DNA of 64,000 nt from Yoonia sp. F2084L (GTDB lineage: Bacteria; Pseudomonadota; Alphaproteobacteria; Rhodobacterales; Rhodobacteraceae). Made by a program: the position numbers and the translations under genes. A model generated the notes under the pieces. The model was not told where the DNA came from. It did not search any database and saw only the letters and a list, made by a program, of their open reading frames with translations. Location: contig NZ_JALKAH010000005.1 of NCBI RefSeq assembly GCF_023015625.1, forward strand, positions 310,001-374,000, read 5' to 3'. This document shows, piece after piece, positions 26,293 through 36,099 of the stretch (positions within the stretch are counted from its first letter, which is position 1; each line of letters opens with the position of its first letter).

Positions 26293-27882
26293 CTAGTGCC
26301 GGAAGTGGCGCATGCCGGTAAAGACCATGGCGATCCCGGCCTCATCAGCCGCGGCAATCACTTCGTCATCGCGCATGGAACCACCGGGTTGGATGACACA
26401 GGTTGCACCAGCGGCGGCGGCTTCCATGAGGCCGTCCGCAAAGGGGAAGAACGCGTCAGACGCCACGGCAGAGCCTTTGGTGAGTGGTTCGGGCAGGCCC
26501 ATCGCCTCGGCCATGCGCTCTGCCTTTTTGGCGGCAATCAAAGCACTATCAAGGCGCGACATCTGGCCTGCGCCGACGCCGACGGTCGCTTTGTCTTTGA
26601 CGTAGACGATCGCGTTGGATTTGACATGTTTGGCGACTTTCCATGCGAACAGCAGGTCTGACATTTGCGCGTCGGTCGGGGCAACTTTCGTCACAACCTT
26701 CAGGTCATCCATGCCAACAAAGCCAGTGTCCTTGTCCTGCACCAACATGCCCCCTGCCACTTGGCGATAGGTTGTGATTGGGGCTTTCACATCGGGCAGA
26801 CCATCGGTCGTCAGCAAGCGCAGGTTCTTTTTCGCTGCAAAGACAGCCTTCGCCGCATCAGATGCGCCGGGGGCGATAACGACTTCGGTGAAGATTTCCA
26901 CAATCGCCTTTGCTGTGTCTTCATCAAGCGGTTGGTTCAGCGCGACAATCCCACCAAACGCGCTTGTGCGGTCGCAGTCAAAAGCGTTTTGGTAGGCTTC
27001 AAGCAAAGTGCCACCCCGTGCCACGCCACAAGGGTTGGCGTGTTTGATGATCGCAACGGCGGGGCTGTCAGCAGGGTCGAATTCGGCGACCAGTTCAAAG
27101 GCTGCGTCTGTGTCGTTGATGTTGTTGTAAGACAGTTCTTTGCCTTGATGGACGACCGCCGTTGCAACGCCGGGGCGCCCAGTGCCATCGGTGTAGAACG
27201 CAGCCGACTGGTGACTGTTTTCGCCGTAGCGCATGGTCTGTTTGTAGGTTCCGGTAAAGGACCGGCGGCGCGGTGTGTCCGCATTAATCGCACCTGCCAT
27301 CCAAGTGCTGACGGCGGTGTCATAAGCAGCCGTGCGCGCGTAAGCGGTTTGGGCAAGGCGTTGGCGCAGGGCCAAAGTGGTCTGACCATCGTTGGCATCA
27401 AGTTCAGCGAGCAAGGCGTCATAGTCTTCCACATCTGTCACGACATTCACGAACGCATGGTTCTTCGCCGCAGAGCGGATCATCGCAGGGCCGCCAATGT
27501 CGATGTTCTCTATGCAGGTGTCGAAATCCGCGCCCTTGGCGACGGTCTCTTCAAACGGGTAAAGGTTCACCACCAACAGGTCGATAGGGCCGATGTTATG
27601 CTCGACCATCGCATCTCGGTGCCCTTCCAGATCGCGACGCGCCAGCAGGCCACCGTGCACGACGGGGTGCAGCGTTTTCACACGTCCATCCATCATCTCG
27701 GGGAAGCCTGTGACATCCGCGACATCACGCACCTCAAGCCCGGCTTCGCGGAGTGCTTTGGCCGATCCTCCGGTGGACAACAACTCAACGCCCCGTGCGG
27801 CAAGCGCCTTGCCAAGGTCAATCAACCCGGTTTTGTCAGATACAGAAAGCAGCGCGCGGCGCAGTGGTGCAAGGTCAGTCAT
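26293..27882 (-). CDS. purH: bifunctional AICAR formyltransferase/IMP cyclohydrolase PurH
   Basis: Catalyses the last two steps of IMP synthesis in the cytoplasm. The 529-residue protein has the MGS-like cyclohydrolase domain first ([51 protein letters not shown]) and the formyltransferase domain after about residue 200 ([23 protein letters not shown]). The ATG at 27882 is chosen over a TTG one codon upstream. Order in relatives: rsmB-like, heparinase-like, purH, lspA, as here. Confidence 0.97.
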   Translation of the reverse strand: MTDLAPLRRALLSVSDKTGLIDLGKALAARGVELLSTGGSAKALREAGLEVRDVADVTGFPEMMDGRVKTLHPVVHGGLLARRDLEGHRDAMVEHNIGPIDLLVVNLYPFEETVAKGADFDTCIENIDIGGPAMIRSAAKNHAFVNVVTDVEDYDALLAELDANDGQTTLALRQRLAQTAYARTAAYDTAVSTWMAGAINADTPRRRSFTGTYKQTMRYGENSHQSAAFYTDGTGRPGVATAVVHQGKELSYNNINDTDAAFELVAEFDPADSPAVAIIKHANPCGVARGGTLLEAYQNAFDCDRTSAFGGIVALNQPLDEDTAKAIVEIFTEVVIAPGASDAAKAVFAAKKNLRLLTTDGLPDVKAPITTYRQVAGGMLVQDKDTGFVGMDDLKVVTKVAPTDAQMSDLLFAWKVAKHVKSNAIVYVKDKATVGVGAGQMSRLDSALIAAKKAERMAEAMGLPEPLTKGSAVASDAFFPFADGLMEAAAAGATCVIQPGGSMRDDEVIAAADEAGIAMVFTGMRHFRH

Positions 27883-27897
27883 CAAGGGTCCCCAAGG

Positions 27898-29637
27898 CTA
27901 GTCAATCGTGTCCGTTGGGTCGGCCTGTGCCAGATCGCGCACGGCGGTGGGCGTGTCGTGCGATTTGGCCAGAGACCAGCGGACACGCGTCGCATAGGCC
28001 ATTGCGCGCCCGGATAAAACCACCTGTTGTGCTGCAATCGGCTTTAACTGTCCGTTTTGCAGATAAACTGATGCGGTCAGGCTCAGGTTGGCCGCGCTGT
28101 CATGCTGAAACAACCAGACCTCGCCGGATTTCAGGGTCAGTACGACCGACTTCGCATCGGCGGCAAGGCTGGCCGCGACATCCGGGTGCAGGTGGAAGCG
28201 GATGACGTAGGGGATGCCGGCGATGGCCAATGCCTGATCGCAGATCGTTTCATCGTCAGGGGTCAGCGTCGTCAAAAGGTCCTCACCCTCCAAAGTGCGC
28301 CCATCGATTGACAGCAGCAGAATGCGCGCATGTGTCAAACCGTGCGAGGGTTGATAACCGTTCTGCGACAACTCCAACGCGCGCCCCGTACTGGTCGCGG
28401 TCATGTTGCATTGCACCCGCGTTGGCACTTCGGTCAGCAGGTCCGGGCCGCCGATGATCCTTTTGGTCCGCGCCAGATGAGAGGAAGACACCCCTTCAAT
28501 CATCATCGTCGAATGGCTTGGTGTGGCGCGGCTGGCGCGTCGCCAGTCTTCGCCGAACCGCGCGCCAGAACCGCAATTCACGATGATTGGCCTGCGTCCA
28601 GAGGTCAGTTCAAGTCCCAGCGTGCTGGCGTGGGCATCGGCCGAATGATGACCGGTTGGGGGTGCCGCCGCATCGACAATTAGCGTTGACCTGCCTGCGA
28701 CCAGACGAGCAAAGCCCATATGGGTGACAGTTCCCGGCATGTCCTTGACCCCGGATGCCGCCAATGCGGCGTCCAATCGCCCGTCAAGGCCACGCCCGCC
28801 GCCATGAAAGCGCGCCAGCCCGCCGTCGGCATGGCGCAGCGCCCTTAAGGTCGGAACAATACGCTTGATCGCGCTTTCAAGTGCGGGAGGGGTCGCATGA
28901 CCAGCGTCAGCAAGAGATTTCACCGTCCAATTCAGAAGGCTTAGAATCTCCAAAAGCTCTTGTGGATTGCGAGTCGCAATTGCGCCGCTTTGGTCAATCT
29001 GGGTCTCACAATCCTGCTCTAGCGCTGTGACGGCTGTGGGGACATGATGCGCCATGTCTTTAAGCGACAGGCCCGCGTAAATGATGCCAGCCAATGCTTC
29101 AAACCGGCGCAGACCCGGTGCCGTGATAGGCCAACGCCGGGACAAAAACAGCGTTTGACGGGCAAGGCTTTGGTGAAAATAATAGGCCGTGCTCCGATCC
29201 TGTCCGCGCAGCAGAAACATACCATGGTTGATCCAGCGGATCAGGCGGCGCCCGGTGACCCCCGGTGTCCAGCCTGCGTGGCTGCCGTTGCCGTAGCGAT
29301 CAATCCACTCAAACACCCAGGTTTGCGCGCAGTTGCGGGCCTTTTCGTCACCAAGGGCCGCCAGATCATCCAACCATCCGCAGCCATGCACTTCGTCGGC
29401 GACTTTGGGATGTTTCTCGGCAATATCCCAGATTGAATAATTGCGCCCTTCAACCAGCAGACCTGAAAACAGGAAAGCGCCGGTGGTCAGCTGCTGCCCC
29501 CTTTCCACAACGCCAATCGTGCGTGGTTCAGGGGCGGACACAAAGGCGGTCGCCACCTTTGCACGCCCCGCCCGACGAGCGTGAACCCGGTGCATGAAAC
29601 GCAAGCGGCGGTGTTGCCATGTGTTTGCTTGGGACAA
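27898..29637 (-). CDS. heparinase II/III family protein
   Basis: A 579-residue polysaccharide-lyase-like protein with an alpha/alpha toroid first half (GWTPGVTGRRLIRWINHGMF, LSRRWPITAPGLRRFEALAG) and the heparinase II/III C-terminal beta-sheet domain (HHSADAHASTLGLELTSGRR, then WRRASRATPSHSTMMIEG). Catalytic His/Tyr identity cannot be assigned by eye. It is a fixed neighbour of purH in this bacterial group and may act on a cell-envelope polymer. No classical signal peptide is visible. The TTG start at 29637 gives the usual N-terminus but has a poorly spaced ribosome site; ATG 29595 is the alternative. Confidence 0.85.
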   Translation of the reverse strand: MSQANTWQHRRLRFMHRVHARRAGRAKVATAFVSAPEPRTIGVVERGQQLTTGAFLFSGLLVEGRNYSIWDIAEKHPKVADEVHGCGWLDDLAALGDEKARNCAQTWVFEWIDRYGNGSHAGWTPGVTGRRLIRWINHGMFLLRGQDRSTAYYFHQSLARQTLFLSRRWPITAPGLRRFEALAGIIYAGLSLKDMAHHVPTAVTALEQDCETQIDQSGAIATRNPQELLEILSLLNWTVKSLADAGHATPPALESAIKRIVPTLRALRHADGGLARFHGGGRGLDGRLDAALAASGVKDMPGTVTHMGFARLVAGRSTLIVDAAAPPTGHHSADAHASTLGLELTSGRRPIIVNCGSGARFGEDWRRASRATPSHSTMMIEGVSSSHLARTKRIIGGPDLLTEVPTRVQCNMTATSTGRALELSQNGYQPSHGLTHARILLLSIDGRTLEGEDLLTTLTPDDETICDQALAIAGIPYVIRFHLHPDVAASLAADAKSVVLTLKSGEVWLFQHDSAANLSLTASVYLQNGQLKPIAAQQVVLSGRAMAYATRVRWSLAKSHDTPTAVRDLAQADPTDTID

Positions 29638-29705
29638 ATCCTGCGGCCTCGGTTTGCACGCCTTTTGGTGCTTTCAGCGGACCATAGGAAAAGGTTGCCC
29701 TTAAG

Positions 29706-30980
29706 TCACGCAGGCTTTCGCAGGACCGCCATGTAGAACCCATCCATGCCGCCAAAATCCGCCCAATAGTCGGGACGCAGGCGCAACCCGCCCTCAGGCG
29801 TGATCCATGCGGGGTCGATCCCGGCGATGTTCAGGGCTTCTGCGTCGATGGTCAGGCCAGGGTGCCGCGCAAGCGCCTCTTCGGCCTGCACCTCGCCTTC
29901 GTCGGGCAAGAGAGAGCATGTGCAAAAGACCAGCCGCCCGCCGGGTTTGAGCAAGGTCAGTGCGTGATCAATCATCGCCTCTTGCTGGTCGATCAATGCG
30001 CCAAATTCTGACCCGTCTTTGGCGTAGGGCAGGTCAGGGTGTCGCCGGATTGTGCCAGTGGCCGAACACGGTGCGTCCAGCAGGACGGCCTCGAAACCGC
30101 CTTCCTCAAACGCGAAGGCGTCACTGACTACGCAGGTCGCTTTCAGCCCAACGCGCGTCAGGTTTTCGCCGACCCGTTCCATGCGCTTGTCCGAGATATC
30201 GACGGCGGTCACCTCTGCACCTAGGGCCGCCAACTGCATGGCTTTGCCACCCGGAGCCGCGCAAAGATCAAGTACTTTCAGGCCTTTCACATCACCCAAC
30301 AGCTTCACCGGGAGTGCAGCCGCAGCGTCTTGTACCCACCAATCCCCTTGCGTATAGCCGGGCAAGGCGGAGACTTGGCCCGCGATCGCTAACCGCACTG
30401 AGCCGGTGGGCAGAACTTGCCCGCCAAGTGTTTCTGCAATCACAGCGGCATCACCCTTCACAGACAAATCCAGAGGCGCGCCTGCGAAATGCGCAGCTTC
30501 CATGTCCGCCACCGCGTCGCGTCCCCACGCTGCGACTAAAGGCTGCCGCAACCATCCCGGCGTCAGCGGTATGGCGCGTTTTACCCAACCCTCGGGACCC
30601 TCAGCCGCGATCTTGCGGAGTACGGCGTTGGTCAGACCTTTCATGGATTGCGTGCGCTTGTTGCGGGCGACGATTTCAACATAAGCGTTGACCACGCCAT
30701 GTGCTGCCTCACCGCTGCACAACTCGATCACGCCCAAGCGCAGCGCGTTCATCACGTGATCAGGCGGGGTCTTTTTCAGATAAGGTTTCAACATCCGATC
30801 AGCCCGATCCAGCCCACGCAAGGCCGCAGTCGCAAGGCGCTGGGCGCGCGCGCGGTCATCGTTTTCAAGCCGGGCCAACGCGCCACCGGCAATCAGTTCT
30901 GCCATCAAACGACCTTCGCCGGTGATCTGCATCAGCAGATGATGGGCGGTGCGGCGGGCAGGCAGACCTGTTTGGTTCAT
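29706..30980 (-). CDS. RsmB/NOP family 16S rRNA (cytosine-C5) methyltransferase
   Basis: A 424-residue SAM-dependent RNA methyltransferase. An N-terminal NusB-like domain (about residues 8-140) is followed by the catalytic domain with SAM loop VLDLCAAPGGKAMQLAALG, motif IV DAPCSATGTIRRHPD and motif VI FCTCSLLPDEGE, which provide the two cysteines of the RsmB/Trm4 mechanism. The start is ATG 30980 (MNQTGLPARRTAHHL); longer versions overlap the DUF1674 promoter region. It likely modifies 16S rRNA at C967. Confidence 0.93.
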   Translation of the reverse strand: MNQTGLPARRTAHHLLMQITGEGRLMAELIAGGALARLENDDRARAQRLATAALRGLDRADRMLKPYLKKTPPDHVMNALRLGVIELCSGEAAHGVVNAYVEIVARNKRTQSMKGLTNAVLRKIAAEGPEGWVKRAIPLTPGWLRQPLVAAWGRDAVADMEAAHFAGAPLDLSVKGDAAVIAETLGGQVLPTGSVRLAIAGQVSALPGYTQGDWWVQDAAAALPVKLLGDVKGLKVLDLCAAPGGKAMQLAALGAEVTAVDISDKRMERVGENLTRVGLKATCVVSDAFAFEEGGFEAVLLDAPCSATGTIRRHPDLPYAKDGSEFGALIDQQEAMIDHALTLLKPGGRLVFCTCSLLPDEGEVQAEEALARHPGLTIDAEALNIAGIDPAWITPEGGLRLRPDYWADFGGMDGFYMAVLRKPA

Positions 30981-31051
30981 GGATGTCTCACTTGAAGCGC
31001 TGTGGGGGCGGCGTATATCAATCATATGATGCCGACAAGGAGATGCCACCC

Positions 31052-31228
31052 GTGACCGATCAGCCCAAAGAGCTGCCGCCTGCCGCCCAACGCGCATTGG
31101 CCGAGGCCGAAGAACGCCGCAAGGCGGCTAACGGCAAGGACTTGCCGATCGAGTTAGGTGGCCGGGATGGACCAGAGCCTGTGCGCTATGGCGATTGGGA
31201 GAAAAAGGGCCTTGCTATCGACTTTTGA
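31052..31228 (+). CDS. DUF1674 domain-containing protein (SDHAF4-like)
   Basis: A 58-residue protein ending in ELGGRDGPEPVRYGDWEKKG and then LAIDF, the signature of DUF1674/SDHAF4. Eukaryotic relatives help assemble flavinylated succinate dehydrogenase. Start: AAGGAG at 31037-31042 directly abuts an in-frame ATG at 31043, which is unworkable, but is 9 nt before GTG 31052, so GTG is chosen. The gene is divergent from the RsmB-like gene. Confidence 0.88.
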   Translation: MTDQPKELPPAAQRALAEAEERRKAANGKDLPIELGGRDGPEPVRYGDWEKKGLAIDF

Positions 31229-31295
31229 GCGGTGCGTGCTGTTGCCTTGTGATTTCGCAGTGTAGGTTGTCAGGGCTGCTCGAAAGGAATCACGT

Positions 31296-32408
31296 TTGCT
31301 CGTTCAAAGATTTGCTGCCGCTGTCGCGTGTTTTGCGCTTGCCAGTTGTGGATTGCCACGCGGTGCTGGATTTCAGTCCGAGGTATTGGCTGCGTCCAAT
31401 GCAAATACCGCCGAAGAGGGCGAAGCACCCGTTTATGACTTTGCCGTCTATGAGGTGAACCGCGACACATTGCCGGTTTTGCAGGGCTGGCCGGTGACGG
31501 GCGAAGAAACGCAGCCGTGGCTTGTTGCGCGCGAACAGCCAGCGTCACTGCAGATCGCGACGGGCGATATTGTACAGCTGACAATCTGGGACGCTGAAGA
31601 GAATTCCATCTTTGGGGCCACGGGCGTCACACCTTTGCAACCTACCTCGGTAAGTTCGGATGGTCGCATCTTTGTGCCCTATATTGGCGAGCTGCGCATT
31701 GCGGGCATGTCGCCTGCAACAGCGCGTGCCCGGATCGAGGAAGAGCTTGTGCGCACCGTGCCTTCGGCCCAAGTGCAGTTGGCGGTCGAACCGGGGCGGT
31801 CAAACACCGCGAATGTTGCTTCTGGTATCGCGGCACCCGGCCTTTACCCATTACCGGATCGCAATTTTAAGATCCTTGACCTGTTCTCGCAGGCAGGTGG
31901 GCCAAGCCCGGAACTGAATTCGCCGCAGGTACGTTTGGTACGGGATGGCAAAACCTTCGGTGTGCCGTTTGAGCGGCTTTTGAAGGAACCTCGTCTCAAT
32001 ATCGCCATGCGTGGCGGTGACCGGATCTATGTTGAAGATGACCAGCGCAAGTTCATCGCTCTTGGTGCTACGGGCACACAGGCGATCAGTGCCTTCCCTG
32101 AGATTGAGTTTTCCGCGCTTGAAGCTTTATCCTTTATCGGTGGTGTTAACGCAGGCACCGCAAACCCAGAGGGTATCCTGATCCTGCGTGAATATCCGGC
32201 CAGTGCTGTTGCCGACGGGATCGCTGGCCCCCCGAAAGAGCGGGTCATATTCACGATTGACCTGACCTCAGCCGATGGATTGTTCTCAGCCGGTAACTTC
32301 ATGCTGGAAGGCGATGACCTGATCTATGGCACTGAAAGCGCGCTTGGTCCGGCTTTGACCTTGTTCAATCTTGGCAATTCCTTGGTGGCGACTGCCAACG
32401 CGAACTAG
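31296..32408 (+). CDS. polysaccharide biosynthesis/export protein (Wza-like outer-membrane lipoprotein)
   Basis: A 370-residue Wza/KpsD-type exporter with lipoprotein signal MLVQRFAAAVACFALASC (lipobox ASC, Cys18). The polysaccharide-export domain begins around IATGDIVQLTIWDAEENSIFG with the DGRIFVPYIGELRIAGMSPA motif, and two SLBB-like beta-grasp repeats follow (SGIAAPGLYPLP..., GATGTQAISAFPEIEFSALE). It would form the outer-membrane channel for capsule or exopolysaccharide. The start is TTG with AAAGGAA 7 nt upstream. Nucleotide-sugar genes lie 3-8 kb away on the other strand. Confidence 0.88.
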   Translation: MLVQRFAAAVACFALASCGLPRGAGFQSEVLAASNANTAEEGEAPVYDFAVYEVNRDTLPVLQGWPVTGEETQPWLVAREQPASLQIATGDIVQLTIWDAEENSIFGATGVTPLQPTSVSSDGRIFVPYIGELRIAGMSPATARARIEEELVRTVPSAQVQLAVEPGRSNTANVASGIAAPGLYPLPDRNFKILDLFSQAGGPSPELNSPQVRLVRDGKTFGVPFERLLKEPRLNIAMRGGDRIYVEDDQRKFIALGATGTQAISAFPEIEFSALEALSFIGGVNAGTANPEGILILREYPASAVADGIAGPPKERVIFTIDLTSADGLFSAGNFMLEGDDLIYGTESALGPALTLFNLGNSLVATANAN

Positions 32409-32422
32409 GGTCCGGACCCTAG
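32405..32422. repeat. 18-bp perfect palindrome between convergent genes
   Basis: CTAGGGTCC followed by its exact reverse complement. It contains the Wza-gene stop codon (32406-32408) and almost fills the 15-bp gap to the RTX gene stop at 32424. It could form a 3'-end hairpin on both transcripts but has no T-run. Confidence 0.6.
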
Positions 32423-32423
32423 A

Positions 32424-34655
32424 TCAGAACAGGGTAATGTCATCCGCCAAAGTCGCAGGATCGGTGATGCCTTCGATTTGCAGGATGTTCCCGTCGCCAA
32501 AGTCAATCGTCGCGCGGTCGCCTTCAAAGCTGCCGTAGACGCGCAGAACATCCGCGGCTGACGTCAGGCCGGTCCACAGGCTGGGATCAAGTGTGATCTG
32601 GTCGAGGCCCTGTTCGAAGTCGCCAATCACGTCGGTGCCGCTGTTGAAGATGAACGTATCTGCGCCCCCGCGCCCAAACAGAACATCGTCACCGGCACCG
32701 CCATCAAGCTGATCAGCGCCCGTGCCACCGTCAAGCATATCCTGCCCGTTGCCACCGGTTAGCGTGTCCGCACCACTGCCGCCCAAAAGCGTGTCGGCCC
32801 CATCACCGCCGACCAGTGTATCATCGCCCGCACGGCCAAGGATTGTGTCGTCGCCACCAAGCCCTTGCACGATGTCATCACCGCCGCCTGCAAATATCAG
32901 ATCAAAACCGTCGCTGCCGATCAGGATTTCAGCGCTATCCTGCCCATCAATGAGCACCCCCGCAAGGATACCTCCGTCGGGGTCGTTCATTGCGCCCCGC
33001 AGTTGGTCAAGGTTTCCTGCTTTGATCATCTGAATGGGGGTCAGCATGCTGTTGGGACCACCTTGATCGGCTGGCGGCTCTGTCGGGGGTTCCCCCAAAG
33101 GCGGTGTCGGTGTTTGCGGGCCGGGAAAGCCGGGCGTGATGCCCGCAGGCAGGCGCGATGCGCCGATCAGGTCGTCTGTTGAAAGGAAGCGGTAGTCTAT
33201 GGGGTTGCCGTCTGCGCTTTGCACATTCAACACCTCTTGCCCGTAGGTGATGCGCATTCCATTGTCTTGGATAGTGATGAAAAGCTGGCTGATGTCGCGC
33301 AGCAAGGGCCAAAGCGACAGGTCGATCTTGTCCTCGCCGACAGTGAAATCGGTGATCGTGTCGGTCTCGCCATCGGCGGACATAATAAACAGATCTGCCC
33401 CGGTACCGCCTGACAAAAAGTCGCTGCCCAATCCATCGCGCAGAATGTCGTTGCCAGCGCTGGCAATGATAATGTCGTCGCCGTCATGACCTTGCAAAAC
33501 GTCACCGCCTATTGTCCCGTTCAGCACGCCACCCTGCGATGTTGCGGTCTGTGTGATCCCGGCGGGTCCGGTCTCAAGCCGCAGTTGCGTGACACCCGGT
33601 TCGCTGCTGCTGGCGGCAAAGATGTCGATCCCGCCGGCCCGCTGCCATCCGGCAAGCGCGCTGATGTTATCAAGGCTGAAATCAACTGTGTCTTCGATGG
33701 ATGCACGATGGACAAGCAACCCACCCTCCAGCAGCACAAAGACCGAGATACCGTCATCTGCGCCGCCCGCGATGACATAGGTTTTGCCGTCCGCCTCGAT
33801 GATCTCAAGCGATGTGACACCGCCAAACCGTGTGTCGCGACTATCAAGGATGTGATCGCGCACGATCATGCTGCCGTCAGGCGCGATCTCAATCACGCTG
33901 AGGCTGTCTGTCCCGGCGGATGCCAGAACCGCATAAGTGCTGTCGCCAATGGTTGCGAGCTCAAGCGCTGTTGGCGCGCTGATCCAAAGGCCGTCATCGG
34001 CGCTGACGCTCTGGGCGGCGATGATATTGCCTGCCGCGTCAATGGCGTGGGTCGTGACACCATTATGTTGCCCGCTGGCGGTGACAAGAAAGCTTTGGCC
34101 ATCAATCGTGATCGCAGCGGTGGCCGCGATGCGTGTGGTGGTTTCTGGCTGGATACCTTGCAGAACGGCCTGATCCGCCAACAGCCCATTTTCATCAAAA
34201 CGCAATTGCGCTAATCCGGATTGCCCGGCAAGCGCGCCAAAGACGGCCTGCCCGCCGTCCGCCAGCGTCACTGCCGTGCCATGTTGAAACCCGTCAAAGG
34301 CAGCAGACAGCGGCATCAGTGGCGTGGCCGTTCCGAAACCGCCCATGGGATCAAGCGCGATCGTTTGCAGGTCGCCACCGGCGCCGCCGCCGACCAAAAG
34401 GCCCGGCGCCCCTTCAAGTGTTACCAGCGTGATCCCACCGACCCCACCCGCGATCACATCGCCGGAAAAGCTTTGGTCTGACCCAATTGCCAAGGACCCA
34501 TCGGCGATGGTCCATTGGCGCAAGACACCGTCATAGCGGGTGGTGCTGTAAAGATGTGCGGCGCCATCCACCTCAACGATCGCAAGATCGGTGATGCGCG
34601 AATGACCCACGTCACCGGGATCGGTGACATAGCCCGCAAAAGACAAGGTAGACAT
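32424..34655 (-). CDS. secreted RTX (hemolysin-type calcium-binding) protein with N-terminal propeller-like region
   Basis: A 743-residue protein without an N-terminal signal, as expected for type I secretion. Residues 1-370 look like repeated beta-propeller blades (recurrent DGQ-, GG- and AIDA-type strands). A short RTX block occurs near 375-430 and a long one near 565-675 (GGDDTILGRAGDDTLVGGDG and similar nonapeptides), then a C-terminal SGTDVIGDFEQGLDQITLD-type secretion region. The spacer 525-555 is proline-rich. Start: ATG 34655 is preceded by a G-rich site; the longer frame is unlikely. It sits among polysaccharide genes, so a surface or matrix role is plausible. No type I secretion genes are in the window. 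Confidence 0.85.
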   Translation of the reverse strand: MSTLSFAGYVTDPGDVGHSRITDLAIVEVDGAAHLYSTTRYDGVLRQWTIADGSLAIGSDQSFSGDVIAGGVGGITLVTLEGAPGLLVGGGAGGDLQTIALDPMGGFGTATPLMPLSAAFDGFQHGTAVTLADGGQAVFGALAGQSGLAQLRFDENGLLADQAVLQGIQPETTTRIAATAAITIDGQSFLVTASGQHNGVTTHAIDAAGNIIAAQSVSADDGLWISAPTALELATIGDSTYAVLASAGTDSLSVIEIAPDGSMIVRDHILDSRDTRFGGVTSLEIIEADGKTYVIAGGADDGISVFVLLEGGLLVHRASIEDTVDFSLDNISALAGWQRAGGIDIFAASSSEPGVTQLRLETGPAGITQTATSQGGVLNGTIGGDVLQGHDGDDIIIASAGNDILRDGLGSDFLSGGTGADLFIMSADGETDTITDFTVGEDKIDLSLWPLLRDISQLFITIQDNGMRITYGQEVLNVQSADGNPIDYRFLSTDDLIGASRLPAGITPGFPGPQTPTPPLGEPPTEPPADQGGPNSMLTPIQMIKAGNLDQLRGAMNDPDGGILAGVLIDGQDSAEILIGSDGFDLIFAGGGDDIVQGLGGDDTILGRAGDDTLVGGDGADTLLGGSGADTLTGGNGQDMLDGGTGADQLDGGAGDDVLFGRGGADTFIFNSGTDVIGDFEQGLDQITLDPSLWTGLTSAADVLRVYGSFEGDRATIDFGDGNILQIEGITDPATLADDITLF

Positions 34656-34983
34656 GCTGGAACCCCCCGGAACCGTGTGTCGACAAATTATCTTTTGTGG
34701 ATGCTTTGCAGGGCTGGTCTGGCGATGACGCAAATGCGGCACAAGAATGAAGCTTGGTCGCGAATTTCTTCAAAAAATGAGCGTGTTTGGTAGAGAATTT
34801 CGTCAAAAACAGATGGTGTTTAAGGTTTCCGCAGCATCAACCTTACGAACAAGGCCGGACGTTCGGTGAAATTATCCAACGTTTTTTCGTCATTGTGACA
34901 AAACGCACAGAGCTTGGGTGACTTGTCCGTTAATCCGGTTGCCGGGGAAGTACTAGTAGTGACGGTTAACGATTTTCTTCATT
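34656..34983. other. 328-bp non-coding region upstream of the RTX gene
   Basis: No open frame of coding character is visible. The region is AT-richer than its neighbours. It holds a Crp-like palindrome at 34894-34909 and ends at a hairpin with a plus-strand T-run (34984-35015), so it could contain a short plus-strand RNA as well as the RTX promoter. I could not assign a convincing -35/-10 pair. Confidence 0.5.
34894..34909. promoter_or_regulatory. Crp-type binding site candidate
   Basis: TGTGA-N6-GCACA, nine of ten consensus bases of TGTGA-N6-TCACA, about 240 bp before the RTX start codon. The window encodes a Crp-family protein at 58123 whose recognition helix keeps the Arg-Glu-...-Arg pattern (REMVSR) of Crp. 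Confidence 0.4.
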
Positions 34984-35015
34984 GTGCCTTGTGCCTTCAG
35001 GTGCAAGGCACTTTT
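34984..35015 (+). terminator. hairpin with T-run oriented for a plus-strand transcript
   Basis: Arms GTGCCTTG-type and CAAGGCAC with a short inner stem and TTCA loop, followed by TTTT on the plus strand. It lies 2 bp before the galE stop codon. For galE (minus strand) the required U-run is missing, so the orientation suits RNA made from the 34.7-35.0 kb region. Confidence 0.55.
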
Positions 35016-36036
35016 ACTTCTGCCCTTCGCCATATCCGTCAGGGTTAGCCGACTGCCAGGCCCATGTGCTTGCCGTCATGTCATCCAGATTATGCGTCGC
35101 CTTCCATCCAAGCTCTGCATTTGCGCGGCTTGCGTCGGCCTGCATCGCGGCAATGTCACCGGCGCGGCGGGCCACCTGTTTGGTTGCAATTGTTTTACCG
35201 CAGGCACGCTCAAACGCGGCGACCATATCGCGCACGCTGTAGCTTTGCCCGGTGCCGATATTGAAATGCCGTGCGCCCGTTGCCTGCTCGGCATATCTGA
35301 TTGCTGCAACATGCGCGCGCGCCAGATCGACGACATGAATATAGTCCCGCAGGCCAGTACCATCCGGCGTGTCATAGTCATCGCCAAAGATTTGCAGCGC
35401 ATCGCGTTTGCCGACCGCCACTTGTGCGATAAAGGGCATCAGGTTATTTGGGATGTCCTTGGGGTCTTCACCGATCTGCGCGGAGGGGTGCGCACCGACC
35501 GGATTGAAATAGCGTAGCAACACAGCGGTGCGGTCGGGATGGGCCGCGATCCAATCGGTCAGAATGTGTTCGGCCATCAGTTTGGACCGGCCATAAACCG
35601 ATGTTGGGTTGGTCGGGTGCGCTTCATCATACGGCAGATATACAGGCTCTCCGTAGACTGTCGCAGAGGACGAAAAGATCAGCCGCTTGCAGCCAGCCCG
35701 TTCCATCGCATGCAATAGGGTCAGCGTGCCACCAACGTTCACGTCATAATAGTAAAGCGGCTTTTCGGTGCTTTCGCCTACGGCTTTGAGCCCCGCAAAA
35801 TGGATCACCGCCTCTGGTTGAAAGTCCTGCATGACTTCATCCAGTTTGTTGGCATCACGCACATCGCCCACATAGTCATGGACGATCCCGTTCGAGAGGG
35901 CGCGCACCCGGGTCAGAACCTCGGGCGTTGCATTGCTGTAGTTGTCGAGCACGCAAACCTCGTGCCCCTGCGCCATCAGTTCCAGCAATGTGTGGCTGCC
36001 GATGTATCCCGCGCCGCCCGTGACCAATACGCGCAT
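35014..36036 (-). CDS. galE: UDP-glucose 4-epimerase GalE
   Basis: Interconverts UDP-glucose and UDP-galactose in the cytoplasm. The 340-residue extended SDR has NAD loop TGGAGYIGSHTLLEL at the N-terminus, catalytic SSSATVYG and YGRSKLMAE (Tyr-x-x-x-Lys), and the family segment LRYFNPVGAHPSAQIGEDP. The ATG at 36036 is preceded by GGAGGA. It is last in a minus-strand sugar-nucleotide group (gmd, fcl, manC, galE). Confidence 0.95.
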   Translation of the reverse strand: MRVLVTGGAGYIGSHTLLELMAQGHEVCVLDNYSNATPEVLTRVRALSNGIVHDYVGDVRDANKLDEVMQDFQPEAVIHFAGLKAVGESTEKPLYYYDVNVGGTLTLLHAMERAGCKRLIFSSSATVYGEPVYLPYDEAHPTNPTSVYGRSKLMAEHILTDWIAAHPDRTAVLLRYFNPVGAHPSAQIGEDPKDIPNNLMPFIAQVAVGKRDALQIFGDDYDTPDGTGLRDYIHVVDLARAHVAAIRYAEQATGARHFNIGTGQSYSVRDMVAAFERACGKTIATKQVARRAGDIAAMQADASRANAELGWKATHNLDDMTASTWAWQSANPDGYGEGQK

Positions 36037-36099
36037 GGCGTCCTCCAAATCGTGTTGCAGAGGTTCTAGGCAGTCAGGCAGGTAGGATCAACTGCCCAC

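Noticed and set aside
26665-28017. 450-codon plus-strand open frame opposite purH
   Set aside because: Purely antisense to a clear essential gene, with Cys/His/Arg-rich composition and no recognisable domain.
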